Assembly: GCA_944472155.2 (NCBI GenBank)
Contig: OX235275.1
Coordinates: 57,305,228 to 57,369,227 of the forward strand
Direction of reading: 5' to 3'
DNA length: 64,000 nucleotides
From: Trichobilharzia szidati
Taxonomy: Eukaryota; Platyhelminthes; Trematoda; Strigeidida; Schistosomatidae
Position numbers and translations under genes: made by a program
Shown: positions 22,335 to 33,600 of the stretch, one piece after another
Layout: the number at the start of each line of letters is the position of its first letter
Position numbering within the stretch: position 1 is the first letter of the stretch
Notes under the pieces: generated by a model
What the model was told of the DNA's origin: nothing
The model's database searches: none
The model's input: the letters and a program-made list of their open reading frames with translations, nothing else

Positions 22335-22680
22335 GCAACAAGAAACTGTAGCAAGGAACGGATCAACCAAGAGCCAAATGTTCAAAAAATATGTTGGAGA
22401 AAATGGATATTGATTGGGCATACATTGAGGATGCTGTCGAATGACATCGCGCTCATTACAGGCCATCTTTCGGGTGAAATCTAAATGGTAAGCGACGAGA
22501 TGGTTTCCTCTCAGAGTGGAACATGGAGGAGGTTGTATGGTGGGTAGGAGATGAGAGAATACGGGGAGTTTTGGAGCCAGCCAGAGGAAGAGGATAGCAG
22601 AGAGTGGAACTAAATGGAGATATGCTGTCGAAGCCCTACGGTGACTTAGTACCCAAAGGAATAATAACAATACTAATTGG
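22335..22680 (+). pseudogene. RTE-like 3' fragment
   Basis: In broken frames: 'TNQEPNVQKICWRKWR', then sequence for 'DASNDIALITG' and 'SETGW', then 'GARGRGREWN' and the 3' end 'tcgaagccctacggtgactt' with an aataataac tail. It is probably the continuation of the fragment at 21090, separated by the two insertions between them. Confidence 0.6.
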
Positions 22681-22689
22681 GTGAGATGA

Positions 22690-23640
22690 GTAGATTTTTG
22701 TCACTACCATATATGGCATCAAGCAAAGCACACATTTTCGCCTGGACAATTTCATTTTCCAAAAGAAACCTTTATGAAATTTGACCTACTTGGACTGTGC
22801 GATTTGCAATTCATCTTGGAGGAGTTCATGAGGAAAGCAGATGAAAGCATGCGGGCAAACATGGAGCCAGGTGGAAATGTTGACGGAGAGCCAAACGTAA
22901 TGAAGACGTGAGGCTGGAGCCCCATGCTCCTCTAGGAACTAAATGAGAAAATAATGATAATAATTGTAAATTTCTTATCTGATTCGAATGGGTTGGTGAC
23001 ATTGATGGCAGAGAACTGAATTGGGTGAGTATGTGCTAGTTAGGCTCTAAGCCTTATTTTGAACTCAAAGAATGAACGACAACATAGTTTTAGACCCCTC
23101 AGAAGCTTACCTTAAACAACAAGCTAAAAAGTTGTTTAAATAAATTTAAAAAAGATAAAAACTCTATCAAAACTGAAAACATTTTTGATTCACAAAAAAA
23201 ATAATATACGCTTTACATACATTGACGTTAGAGAAGCAAATTGTTTTGCTAAACAAAGCAATGAGTATATTCGAGCTGAGTTATCTGAAACTGTTTTTGT
23301 CTCTTTGTGGTGCCTAGATAATACACAAAACTGCTTCTAGCTGTATAGAAAACTTTATTATAAAAAAATTCCGTTAAGAACAGTTTGAGCATTGATTGCG
23401 TTAGCGATCAGTTCCATTGATTTCAGCGAATAGCTTGTTTCGCTGAAATAATTTTAAAATGATGAGTTTACACGTATATCTAAAACTTCATTTCGATTCC
23501 TCGATTCTACTGGTAGATGCTACATGTAGCCAGCCACACACACACACACACACAGTGAGAGGACGCATCGATCTCTTTAGATTAGGCCTACAAAATACAT
23601 CCATAAGTGGCTACTTGAATAAACAAAATAGTCTTATTGT
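22690..23640. other. No gene recognised; one retroelement tail
   Basis: The stretch 22908-22970 ('ggctggagccccatgctcct' plus aat repeats) is another RTE-type 3' tail. The rest is AT-rich without features that I recognise. Confidence 0.35.
23536..23553. repeat. (CA)n microsatellite
   Basis: Uninterrupted 'cacacacacacacaca' after 'gccagc'. Confidence 0.9.
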
Positions 23641-23870
23641 ATGGAGGATTTCATTATGAGCTGACATCAGTTAGAGAACCACTGGGAAACCAGCTGGGAA
23701 TACTGGACAGCTGTTTCGTAAGCCTGGTTTTGGACTCTTCATCAGGATGCACCCAAACCATGGGGTCCAAGCCCAGGAGCTTCTGATTACATGGCAAGCT
23801 AGCTCGTAAACCAAAAAGCCACTGAGACACTATCCAATGGCCAGCCCATGAATTCCCACTTCTACAAATT
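23640..23870 (-). mobile_element. tRNA-like SINE (family B), minus strand
   Basis: 'atttcatta tgagctgacat' and 'tagagaaccactgggaaacc' are the reversed tail. 'cccaggagcttctgatta' and 'cactgagacac' cover the reversed promoter. Its reverse complement matches 63770-64000, which is the outermost stretch of the inverted repeat that can be followed in this window. Confidence 0.7.
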
Positions 23871-24059
23871 CATGACATATCACGACGACTTCACTGTCCA
23901 GTTCTTCCACCATTTCCAGTGGTTCTCTAACTGATGTTTGCTCATGACAGAATCCTCCATCCAGTCAAACAAAATCCTTACAACAATAGTCTTAGTTAGC
24001 CAACGCTGGAAACAGACACCCAAAACCATTTATCATCAAGTAAATTCTATAAAGATGGA

Positions 24060-24855
24060 ACTGTGTCCTCTGACCTGGATTGTTTACTTAAGAAGCTTTC
24101 ATTGCAACATCTTCACATCATACTTCAATTTGAAGTGAGCTTTTATATTTCTCCAAAAGTCATGAGTCTCCATTAGCCGTCTCTCCTGGTGACCTTGAAC
24201 ATGATTGGTTGGTGTCACAAGCAAACCAACAAAATCACTCCACTCAGCTTCGCCTCAACCAAAAGAATTAACAGCGAAAAAATATAAAACCATCGTCATC
24301 TAGGAAATAAACTGCAATTACTACGACTAACATCACATTTGACAAAGTGGACGCCTTCTTCGTCTGCGCATCTATGATCACAAACTAGTCGTTGAAAGAC
24401 ATGATATTCACTCCCTTATATTGCTGCTTACGGGCAACCGCGGACATCAATTTGGTTGGGACAACCTTCAAATATTCCAAATAGGAAACATAAAGAACTC
24501 CAGAGAATTTGGGGAAGCCTCGTATTCCACTGAATCTTGAATTAATAGACACAATGACATAGACACGATTTCGCAACCAGTAGTAAGGAAATCTTAGACA
24601 CAAAAATGTTGTATTTCAGGTCAAGGAAATGATCGATACCAATAAAAGTAGGCAGGAGGATGTTAAAACACAAAAACAAACAATCACGTTCAAGGTCACC
24701 AGGGGAGATGACTAATAAATCCGTAGAGAAACATAAATGCTCACTTCAAATTTAGGCATGTACTGAAGGTGTTGCCTAGCAAGGCAATGAGAGCTTCACA
24801 AATAAACCATCTAGCTCAGAGAAGATAACGACATCAAAATTATCCACCTGATTTA
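24060..24855 (+). mobile_element. Penelope-like element remnant with inverted termini
   Basis: Bases 24300-24550, in broken frames, give pieces like 'RLRIYDHKLVVERHDIHSL' (GIY-YIG region) as in the clearer minus-strand copy at 63340-63145. The ends, 'ttaagaagctttcattgc' near 24090 and its inverse 'gcaatgagagcttcacaaat' near 24785, face each other, as in PLE copies with terminal-repeat rearrangements. Mirrors 62830-63615. Confidence 0.6.
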
Positions 24856-25489
24856 CACTTCTTCTTCAATATATCAAAATATATTTCTCCTCTTTCATTT
24901 CCCTTACATTTTACCTGCAATTTTGACTCTAAAACAAATATTTTGACTCCACATTAAACCTATTTCTGTCTTTTAGATTCTGTTATCTTCTGTGCTTATG
25001 TGTGTATGGGAGGTAAGTGTAGGGTCAGAATGTTAGAAATGTGTTGAGTAACTATATTTCGAGTGCTAGATAAACTATCTCATCATACTGCTCCTCAAAA
25101 CAGAACTCAATGAGACTGTCAAGAAGTTTATTTTTAGTGTCGACTAAGCTTTCAAGATACGCTGAAATTACTATGGAAGTCTGCTTCACTCAGGTAAGAT
25201 GTAGATCTTCAACACTAATGTGAAATTACTGCATAATACAGAGTTTCGAAAACATCATCTCTGATTCTTTGACCATTTAACTGCAACTTTATAAGAGATA
25301 CATAGATGGTACGTTTATAATATGTGATTCAAAACCTGATTGAAAATGTCTCCACAAGACCTTCAACGCTGCCTCTTCATGAATGAAATTCACTCTTGAA
25401 CGTGAATCATACATGCCATTGCCACTCCTTGATATAATACTTACTAGGAGACATGACTGTACTACACAAAACTCAACATACTGCCAACC

Positions 25490-27240
25490 CATATGGAGTA
25501 GAGAGTTAACCAACTTCCAGAGCTTCGTTCTACTTATCCTAAAGATAAACCTTGTATGCATATTATATTGAAGGATTCGAAAAATATGTTCAATGGCCAC
25601 TATTGAGAAGGAGTTAAATTCAGTACGCGAAACCCTACTAGAGAACAGGTATTCACTAAGATTCGTAGATAAAAATATGAAGTTAAAGCCTAGGTCTCTA
25701 AAAATCACAACTGTTCCTAAGAAAACATTCTTCATGAACCTAGAATTAGAAAGTGACATTGAAGCAGAAGTTCTTAGAAACACCTGCCTAATTTTTCATG
25801 TATTGGATTTTGTAGGGATTTTGTTTGATTGGTAGGAGGATTTCATCATGAGCTGAATTCCCATTTCTACGAATTCATGGCAAAACACGACCACTTCATT
25901 GTCCAGCACTCTCACCTTTTCCAATGGTTCTCTAACTGATGTCAGCTCATGTTGAAATACCCCTAACAATCAAACAAAATCTCCAGAAAAATCAATACTT
26001 GAAAATGAATCTAGTGCTCACTAGTGACTGGCCCTATTCAGGCAATTAACCTGGGGTTTTAGTGGGAAGCCATCACCAGTAGGGTACAGCAGGTTGAAGG
26101 TGAAGCAGTAACTGATCGAAATAGACATCGCGGAGTAGTTGAGCTATATCATGAATTGGCAGAAGTTATAATTCATAGTGTGGCCATTGGATCGGATACC
26201 AGTGGACACGAGCTGGCTCACCTTGAAAGCAGAAGGTCCTGGGTTCAAACTCCTATGGTGTGAGTGCGTACTGTGAAGATTCCTAAAGTGGGACGAAATG
26301 GTTGTGCAGTACTTCCAGCTGGTTTTCCAATAGTTCTCTGACTGATGTCAACTCATGATGAAGTCTTCCAACCGACCTTTCTAATTGTCTGAGAAAGATA
26401 TTTCAAGCAGCCACCTCACGCATCACATTTTCCAGCAGACAAATACTCCAGTCTAACGTTAAGGACTGCTTTCGGCCACTTCAGTGTGTATTTATCAGTT
26501 TGCTTGTTCCTGTGGAGGAAAGTTTATCAGTTCTACTCAACGTCAAATCCGCAGACATATTCTGGAACGCTGTACTGCATTGCTAACCAGCTGGAAGAGA
26601 AACAAAGAATCCCAGCTGTTCTATGCTCCAACACACTTATAGCTCTAGGCGACGAGCACCCGCCACACAAAATCCCTCAATATTGTACGAAGATACTTCA
26701 AATACGTCACATGTACATAGCTGAATCAGTGGCTGTTCGGGATCTGAAACCGGACTTCTGCATTAAAAAGCACTACACACATTCACTCACCCTACCGTGG
26801 TCATAGTACCGTTCTTATTATAATGTCGTTTACTTTTGTTTTGTGAGTTTAGTTTTATTATTATTATTCTCATCATATTTATTTTATTATCACTCTAATA
26901 ATGTTTATTAATTACATTCCAGTTTCATACACGTGGCAAAGACACTTTGTCGTCTTTCCACTAGTTTTTGTCCACTCTACACAATTATATTGATTAGTCA
27001 GTTTCTCACACTGAATACGTCTTGTCAACTTCTGCCCCTTTTTCACTTAGTCAACCCTTCCAGATTATGCCTTACATGATGTGACACATTTTCGAGGACG
27101 AACTTCACCATTGTCTGATTGGTCTTATGAATTCTTTGTTAAATATAATTAAGATTGTACAGCTTATGAAAATGAATCTTCGAAAAGAAAATTTTCTTCG
27201 CTATTCACGTCTTTTTCTTAAGACTCAATATGGAAATATG
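25490..27240 (+). pseudogene. Penelope-like element split by a family-B SINE
   Basis: 25593-25780 reads IEKELNSVRETLLENRYS, then RFVDKNMKLK, then TTVPKKTFFMNLELES. After a SINE (25845-26440) the element resumes with 'FGHFSVYLSV' and, at 26676-26806, 'YCTKILQIRHMYIAESVAVRDLK', then 'PDFCIKKHYTHSLTLPW', the PLE C-terminus. The 3' UTR runs to about 27240 and includes 'ttcgaaaagaaaattttctt'. Frameshifts make it inactive. It occupies the same place in the tandem unit, upstream of a MEG copy, as the PLE at 11965. Confidence 0.7.
25845..26440 (+). mobile_element. Family-B SINE(s) nested in a Penelope-like element
   Basis: 'ggatttcatcatgagctgaa' opens a reversed tail piece. From about 26010 a forward copy follows: 'gtgactggccctattcagg', 'gtgggaagccatcaccagta', promoter-like 'ataccagtggacacgagctg', B-box 'gggttcaaactcc', and 'gttctctgactgatgtcaac'. 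Two partial copies in opposite orientation may be present. Confidence 0.6.
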
Positions 27241-27900
27241 TCGTTCAGTGAAGAAATGAATATAGATTCGACCGTTAATCAGCACCACGGGAGACTCTGA
27301 GTTGAGCGTCCAAGAGATACTTGAGGGAGATTATCTGACGAGGGAATTATATCTTATTGGGTCAGCTTTTAAAGTTTGTTGAGAAGAGGATTAAATAGGA
27401 GAGTACTGCTAAAGCTGTGTGTTCTACTCGCAACTCAAGAGAATACTAATAACACATTAACTAATGTGAGCTAAATTCAAATGAAACAAGCACTTAAATT
27501 AGAGAGTTTACATGAAGAAAATCTTTTATCTCTGTAAAACATGGCAAGTTCATAAAACTCATATAGGCCTAACGGTGTGGTTTCCACTCAAGCTTACTTC
27601 CTGTAGATTAATTTACATATGAGTGTGGTAGCATGTATTCTGTAAAAGAACGAAACTGAAGCTTTTATTCGTTTTCTTTACAGGGATTATCTTCAACTGG
27701 AGATAATTCAGTATGCAGTCGACGTATAATTGTAAAAATAAAGCAGTTTACTAGCCATAACTTTCTACGTTTATTTTATGTGTCATTAAAGCTAGTTAAC
27801 GGAAGAAGCCTCCCTTGTTCCTTCATTTACCAACATCTAATTCAGTCATTACTTGTATCTGTTTCCACGAAAACTAGGCACGAGAAAACAAATATAAGCG
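27240..27900. other. No gene or repeat recognised
   Basis: AT-rich intergenic sequence in the left arm. No supportable feature. Confidence 0.35.
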
Positions 27901-28120
27901 CTTTGGTGGTGTAATGGCGGTATACTCGCCAATCGCACGCGTTATCTGAGTTCGATTTTCAGCCAGTGTATATCTGAGCCTCACTTGCTTTACTGTCTGT
28001 TAGTTAGCCCAGAAATACAGGAAGGTGATGCAGGGAGTGAGCATCTAAACTCCGTTAAATAAACATCATCACAACTTGCACTTCAAGACTCGAATCCCTA
28101 TGTTCCACTTAGAGTATAAC
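27898..28120 (+). mobile_element. tRNA-derived SINE (family A, diverged)
   Basis: 'gcgctttggtggtgtaatgg' (A-box region), 'ctcgccaatcgcacgc', B-box-like 'gagttcgattttcag', and a 3' end 'atccctatgttccacttaga'. More diverged than the other family-A copies. Confidence 0.55.
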
Positions 28121-28254
28121 TGAATGGAAAAAAGATGACAAACATAAAAAATTTATTTCAAATCCATTTCTTCGAGAAGTTTCTAATAAGTCTGCAAAGA
28201 GAAACGTTGAAGTTACTTATTTCAGTACGTCTGAGATTCCCATCTAAATAAAGC

Positions 28255-28375
28255 TTCGTAACATATCAACTTGATATGATTATGAGCACTAGTTTGTGCT
28301 CGAAATGTCATCAGTTAATATAACTGTACAACACTGTGTGATTTATCAAAATAAAATCTTAACCATTATGGAGCA
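28255..28375 (+). repeat. Repeat with hammerhead-like hairpin
   Basis: 28270-28312 reads 'cttgatatgattatgagcac' followed by 'tagtttgtgctcgaaatgtc'. A hairpin gagcac/gtgctc is followed directly by GAAA and a gtc triplet. The same arrangement is seen at 37701-37661 (-) and 51570-51614 (+). Confidence 0.5.
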
Positions 28376-28985
28376 TGAACAAGTCCCTGTCGATGGAATA
28401 AATTTCAAAGGACTCACGTCTTTCCCCTGTTTAGGCAGGATCGTTTCAAATATAGTCGATTCAAGTGAAAATGTTAAAGGAAGGATTGGACAAGCAAGAT
28501 GGACCTTCATAACTCTAAAATCAGGTTGGACGTGTAGTGCACTCAACATAAAGAACGGAATTAGAAATTCTGAGCACTAATGTCAGTTCAGTGGTTCTGT
28601 ACGGTTCGAGGATTTGCCTTGAGAATCAGCGGAAGCACTTCTAACTGGCTGCCGACTTTCACTAGCAGACATTGGAAATTAGATCAGCCACAAGGAACTC
28701 AGTGAGGTATTGGATCAACCAATAACCTAGTGATCAACAAATATGCTGAAGAAAGTTTTGGTGGATCAGACAAACGCTGAGGGAACATTTCAGTTAATTT
28801 ACACTCCCAGCCGTGGAGTGGAACCTAGACAGGAAGCGATGAGTTGGGCATCCAAGGTTAAAGTGTTGGAAATCGTGTGGGGGCAGCTTATGGTCAGTGG
28901 CTAGGTAAGCTAACGAGGAGTCCACAGAAAACAGTCAAATAGAAACAGACTGCTTAGGTATTGTGTTCTATTTGGAACGGAATGG
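28370..28985 (+). pseudogene. RTE-like retrotransposon C-terminal fragment
   Basis: Reads 'VDGINFKGLTSFPCLGRIVS', then 'VKGRIGQARWTFITLKS', then 'NIKNGIRN', then in other frames 'DLPEN', 'TNNLVINKYAEESFGG' and 'TLREH', ending with 'gtgttctatttggaacgga'. The right arm has the same element on the minus strand at 61010-60300. Dead copy. Confidence 0.65.
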
Positions 28986-29039
28986 AAAAAGCAATAATAT
29001 AAAATCTAATGTTCACTATCTGTAAGCATTTGTATAGGA

Positions 29040-29290
29040 ACTTCATGTGAAGCCTGACAAACAGTCAGGTTTTATACATATATTGTGCGGATGGTTGCAG
29101 GAAATCTTACGAGGCTACATAAGGAATGTGGTGGTCGAATACCTCACCAATACCGTCCACAAGATGTTAACAATATACTGTTTGTTACGGAAGTACCAAG
29201 TGAAGAAGTTACTGCCAAAGCGAAAAGCATTCACCCCCATTGTATCACTGAGGCTGTAGTCATCCAGAAGGAGTCACCATAGCTCTACAT
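29040..29290 (+). other. Conserved segment of unknown nature (left arm)
   Basis: Two overlapping frames stay open here: one begins MKPDKQSGFIHILCGWLQ, the other contains RIPHQYRPQDVNNILFV. The matching segment of the other arm (60305-60060, minus) also keeps the first frame nearly intact (KQSDFILMLCGWLQN). It could be part of the adjacent retroelement or an unrecognised exon. I know of no family. Confidence 0.3.
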
Positions 29291-29628
29291 GGAGAGGAGC
29301 ATTCTTCACCTACTTTGACTATCAAGGTGATGACGGCACCTTATTCATTGATTTCTGTTTCTCAACTCTTCCTTACTAATGTTTTTAATCTAACTGACAT
29401 ATAATACCGCGTTTCCTTAGTTTCTTTGTACATCCTGATTATAAAACACTCCTCTAAAGCTTATCTTAGTACGTGATTCCATTACAGTTATTTGACTATA
29501 TTTACTCTTATTATTATTACTAAATGTGCTAATGACAATTCATCCGTTTCGTCAGTATACTCCTCTATCCTTCTAGACAAAATTATAAGCGATAGGTTGA
29601 TTGAAGTCAACTGGTTGATGGTGAATAG

Positions 29629-29790
29629 TAGTGGAATCCAGGATGTCTTATTTGGGGCTCGTCACCAGCTGATTGTACCTGCAGTCCCCAGTGAGTAATG
29701 GCGTTCCCATCAGGGGTTTTAACCCAGTCCTCATAGTCTTAAACACTAAAGCGTCATCTACTAGACCGTTTGTGCCGCGAGAGACATCCT
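29629..29790 (-). mobile_element. SM-alpha-like SINE, minus strand, hammerhead core deleted
   Basis: On the minus strand the tRNA-like head 'gcggcacaaacggtctagta' (near 29778) leads to 'gggttaaaacccctgatggg', 'gcaggtacaatcagctggtg' and 'acgagccccaaataagacat', ending 'cctggattccac'. The stretch that should hold GAAA and stem III is missing, so the ribozyme is dead. It lies head to head with the next copy. Confidence 0.65.
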
Positions 29791-29799
29791 TTTTATTTA

Positions 29800-29975
29800 A
29801 TTCAATTAAGAGGTTAGGACACCATCGCTTAGTGTTTGGGGAATGCAGGTACATCCAGCTGTTGATGACTCCCAAATAGAATGAACTGCGCATCATGGAT
29901 TTCACTGCTAATCACCATCAATCAATTGACTTCAACTTACATGACCAAACATAATCGAAGCATCTGCACAAGAAG
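29800..29975 (+). mobile_element. SM-alpha-like SINE with degenerate hammerhead ribozyme
   Basis: 29845-29908 reads 'gcaggtacatccagctgttg', 'atgactcccaaatagaatga' and 'actgcgcatcatggatttca'. Stem I strands (catcca/atggat), the CTG(TT)GATGA core and the gcgcatc cleavage side are kept. GAAA is changed to GAAC, and the core has extra bases. It mirrors 59518-59456 in the right arm. Confidence 0.65.
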
Positions 29976-30089
29976 CCAACAGACATGTCAACCTGAGACC
30001 GAGGACCTCTGTACAATCAGTTGATGGGAAAATCTAAATTGAAATAGATAATTTTATGGATTCAAGAAGTGATTGATGACAGTCACACT

Positions 30090-30650
30090 TCTAGTAGGGT
30101 GGCAATGCTGTAAACTGAACCGATAGACTTGAATCAATATCAATACTTAGGATCATATAAATGATACTGGTAACTGACTCCCCTGTGACTGATCTTAATG
30201 TACAGACGTTTTGTACATGACTTAAAAATACCAACAGTTTTGTGCTCTGTTTGTTAGTTTCTTCAATCTGATTCACAGTGGTTGTATGCCTTAATTTAGT
30301 AGTTGTATGTCAGTGTTTCTTGATGCATACACACATAGGCGTTGTCCTATAAAACAAATTTGTTCGAAATAACAGTGACCCTTACTTTACAGTTCTGAAA
30401 ATCAATATCAACGTTCAATATTAGCCTAAAGAAAACACATTAGATTATATTAAATCTATTTACACACCCCTCCCTCCGATCTGTGTATTTCATTGTATTG
30501 TTTGATTGGACTTTTGAGAGACATATTTCAAACACTAATGTGTCTTTAGTCGTTGGACAGACTCAAACTGTCCGCATGGAGTTTTGCCTTCAAATAAATA
30601 TTTCAAACTTGAGTTTTTCAAAACGCTTTAGTATCAGTTAACTACAGAGG
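30090..30650 (+). promoter_or_regulatory. Conserved upstream region and putative promoter of MEG copy 3
   Basis: Homologous to 13600-14135. The TATA-like element is 'aaataaatatttc' (about 30592-30604), weaker than in copy 2. The following 'caaacttgagtttttcaaaa' and 'gtatcagttaact' up to the ATG are shared by all three visible first exons. Confidence 0.45.
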
Positions 30651-33600
30651 ATGAGATCAGCTATTCTTCTCTCGTTTGTTCTACTTGTCTTATACACTTT
30701 AATGCTTAGCATTGAATGCAAAGAACTAAGTGAGTTTTATAATATGGTTAATATAATTTTGCATACTTATACGGTTTATGCAGAAATGATTTAATGTTTC
30801 TAATGTAGTTACGTTTCCTGAGGTAAATAGTTTATGTAAGAAGCTTTCAATGTCTTATATGGTAGCATCCTTTTGAATGATTTCAAGACGTGAGCATTCC
30901 CAGTTTCCTGTGAATGGAATAACCGCCTATCTTAATGAACTTGAACGTCGTTGACTGACTTCTGTTTTTTTTCGTTTTTTGGTCAACTGATGAAATTTAA
31001 AACCGTTATCGAACTGAAGCAGAATTCAGAAAGCACATTTTATCTTGAAGTTATTACTGAGGATTTTTTTCGAAAGGTATTGAAAGCTAAGCAGTTAAAC
31101 TATCCATCTCAGAAAACGAGTTTATGAGAAAATTAGCAGCCTCTCGACCACAACATGTTGTTTCACTTATAAAATGTGTACAATCAAGTATTGGTTTGAA
31201 GGGATTTGATTGATTGATTACAGGGTTTCATCATGAGCTGACATCGGCTTAAAAAACTATTGGAAAACTAGCTGGAACTACTGGACAGCTGTTACATCAT
31301 AGTTTGGGACTCTTCATCAGTACGCACCCACCAAGGTTCAAGATGCTCACTAGTGACTGGCCCTATTCAGATAGTTAGTTACCTGGGTCCTTATGGGAAG
31401 CCATGACCAGTAGTGTGCAGCAGGTCGAGTGTGAGGACAAATACTCGCCGAAGACATTGGCTAGTATTAGTTGCACCATACCATGAATTGTCTGAAGTGA
31501 GGGTCCAGTGGCTTAATGGTCTACGAGCTGACTCGCTTTTTAACCAGAAGGTCCTCGGTTCAAACCATTGTGGTATGGGTTCGTACTGTTGAAGAGTCCG
31601 AAACTAGTCTGACAAAACATCTCTCCAGTACTCCCTGCTGGTTTTCCAATGGTCCTCCAACCGATATCAGCTCATGTTGAAATCCTGTGTGAAGAATTAT
31701 AAAGAGCCATTCGGTTATATTCAACAAAAGAAAACGTAGGGGGAGATAAAGAGAGATGTAGTTTAGTCAGGAAACGCTAAGAATACCTGGTATCTTTATG
31801 TTTCTTTGTTAATAATTTTCATATTGTCACACATTTGGTTCGAATGTTTAATCGACTGAACACAGAACTTTGATTCCGATGAATCATACCAAGTGTCTAA
31901 GATAATTTTGCTTATGAATTTTTTTTGTGAACACAAGTGCACAGAGGGAGCTGGGAAAGAAATCACAAACTGATGCTTGCTTACTTCATTACTGTTAATG
32001 AAATCTTAATGCATGTTGTGTGATCTAAAACACTTCGATCGGAATCGAAATTTTCACTTTGGACTGTGCAAATTGAAAACGACAATTCTGACCCCAATTT
32101 TTGTTGAACTTCGTCAACTGTGGCTTCTGCCATACAACACGAAAACAGTCAGTTCCCTTTATGATATTAGACAAAGCAATAAGAAGACGTAATTTGTCTG
32201 AATCGTGTAATATTGTATTTGCGCAACACATTTTGAATATTCTGATCACACTCCACGTACTTGTCATGTGAACATACATGTGAAATTAATAAAGAGTTAG
32301 GAGGTGAGAAAATAGATCACTTGGGTCAAGTTAAAAAGACATATTGAAGGTGAAAATAACAATGAAGATCACTAAACCAAATAACAGAGGTAATAGTACA
32401 TCTACCATGGTTAATATCAAAAGAAAGTTTACCAAGCAAGGTTTTTGAGAGCGTAAAAGTGGTTTAAACTTCCTAATCGCTAGCCAGTGCTTCCATAAAC
32501 TTTGGGATATGCTCTCCCCCGAACACTTTCTTAAGATAGGTCTAATAAACGTGTGGAAACATAAATTTTATGTCCTATTTGTATAGCATATTTCGGAAAA
32601 GAGGAGCTAGGTAGCTTCTTCTAACCACAAATGGGTTCTTGGGATTCTATTTGTTTCTGAAGACATTTAGGAATATGCTCTGAAGCCAGGCTTTGCTTGC
32701 AGAGATCGATGTGTATATGTGACCTCACGTGCATTCAAAAATTGGTTAATACAGTTGGATGTGATAACATCTTATCAAAAAATGGGATGTCTGACTGAAT
32801 CAATGTCATTGATTAGTAGATTACATTTTGGTATCAGCCTTCCAATGTTATAATGATGTGCTCAATGCTTCATCTTATTCCACGTTGCATTTTGGGCTTC
32901 TAATGCAATTTGATTTTCTGCTCAACTTTCCAGTTAACAGTTCACCACGAAATAGCAAGTAAGTACGCAGATTGATTTTAAAACTGTGGTACACTTAATT
33001 AAGCAATAATTAATTTTCTGCCCAATAAGACTCAATTACATGTATATTCATAGACGCAAGTGGAGTCCCACTTTCTTTTAGTTTAAACTGAGCAACTGAA
33101 CAAGTTGTTCATTAAAGCATTGTCAGACTGAAGGCTCCTTTTCATCAGTGTGACATTGATTTCTCTAAGATGATTGCTTGTAATTCCTAACTCACTGAAC
33201 ACTGGTGTTACTTCTCGAAGACAAATTTACTCCCACTTTCCTCTGCTATGCTGAAAGTGATCCTCTAATAATCTTTTCGAATATTTATTTTTCTTTAAAT
33301 ATTTATTAATATGACTACTAAAAAGAGGGTTGCAGCGAAGAAAATTTTCTTTTCGAAGAAATCATCAATTAGGCTGCACATTCATGTAATTATAAGAAGT
33401 GGATGGGAAAGTTCCAGGATAATTTCCGGTTAAGGGTCAAATTAATAAAATTACAATTAGGAATTAAAATGCCATAATAAACAGGGGAGGGACGGATAAA
33501 ACTCAAACAAAGTAGCATCATAATTACTGAGAAGATTGACACATTGTGCAATTAAGGGTTAGAAATGTAGAAATAACAAAACTAGACAGGATGTTTGGAA

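Noticed and set aside
32025..32279. 84-codon minus frame with a mirror near 57080-57330
   Set aside because: The copy 2 intron has the same region without a frame, so the shared open frame follows from the duplication.
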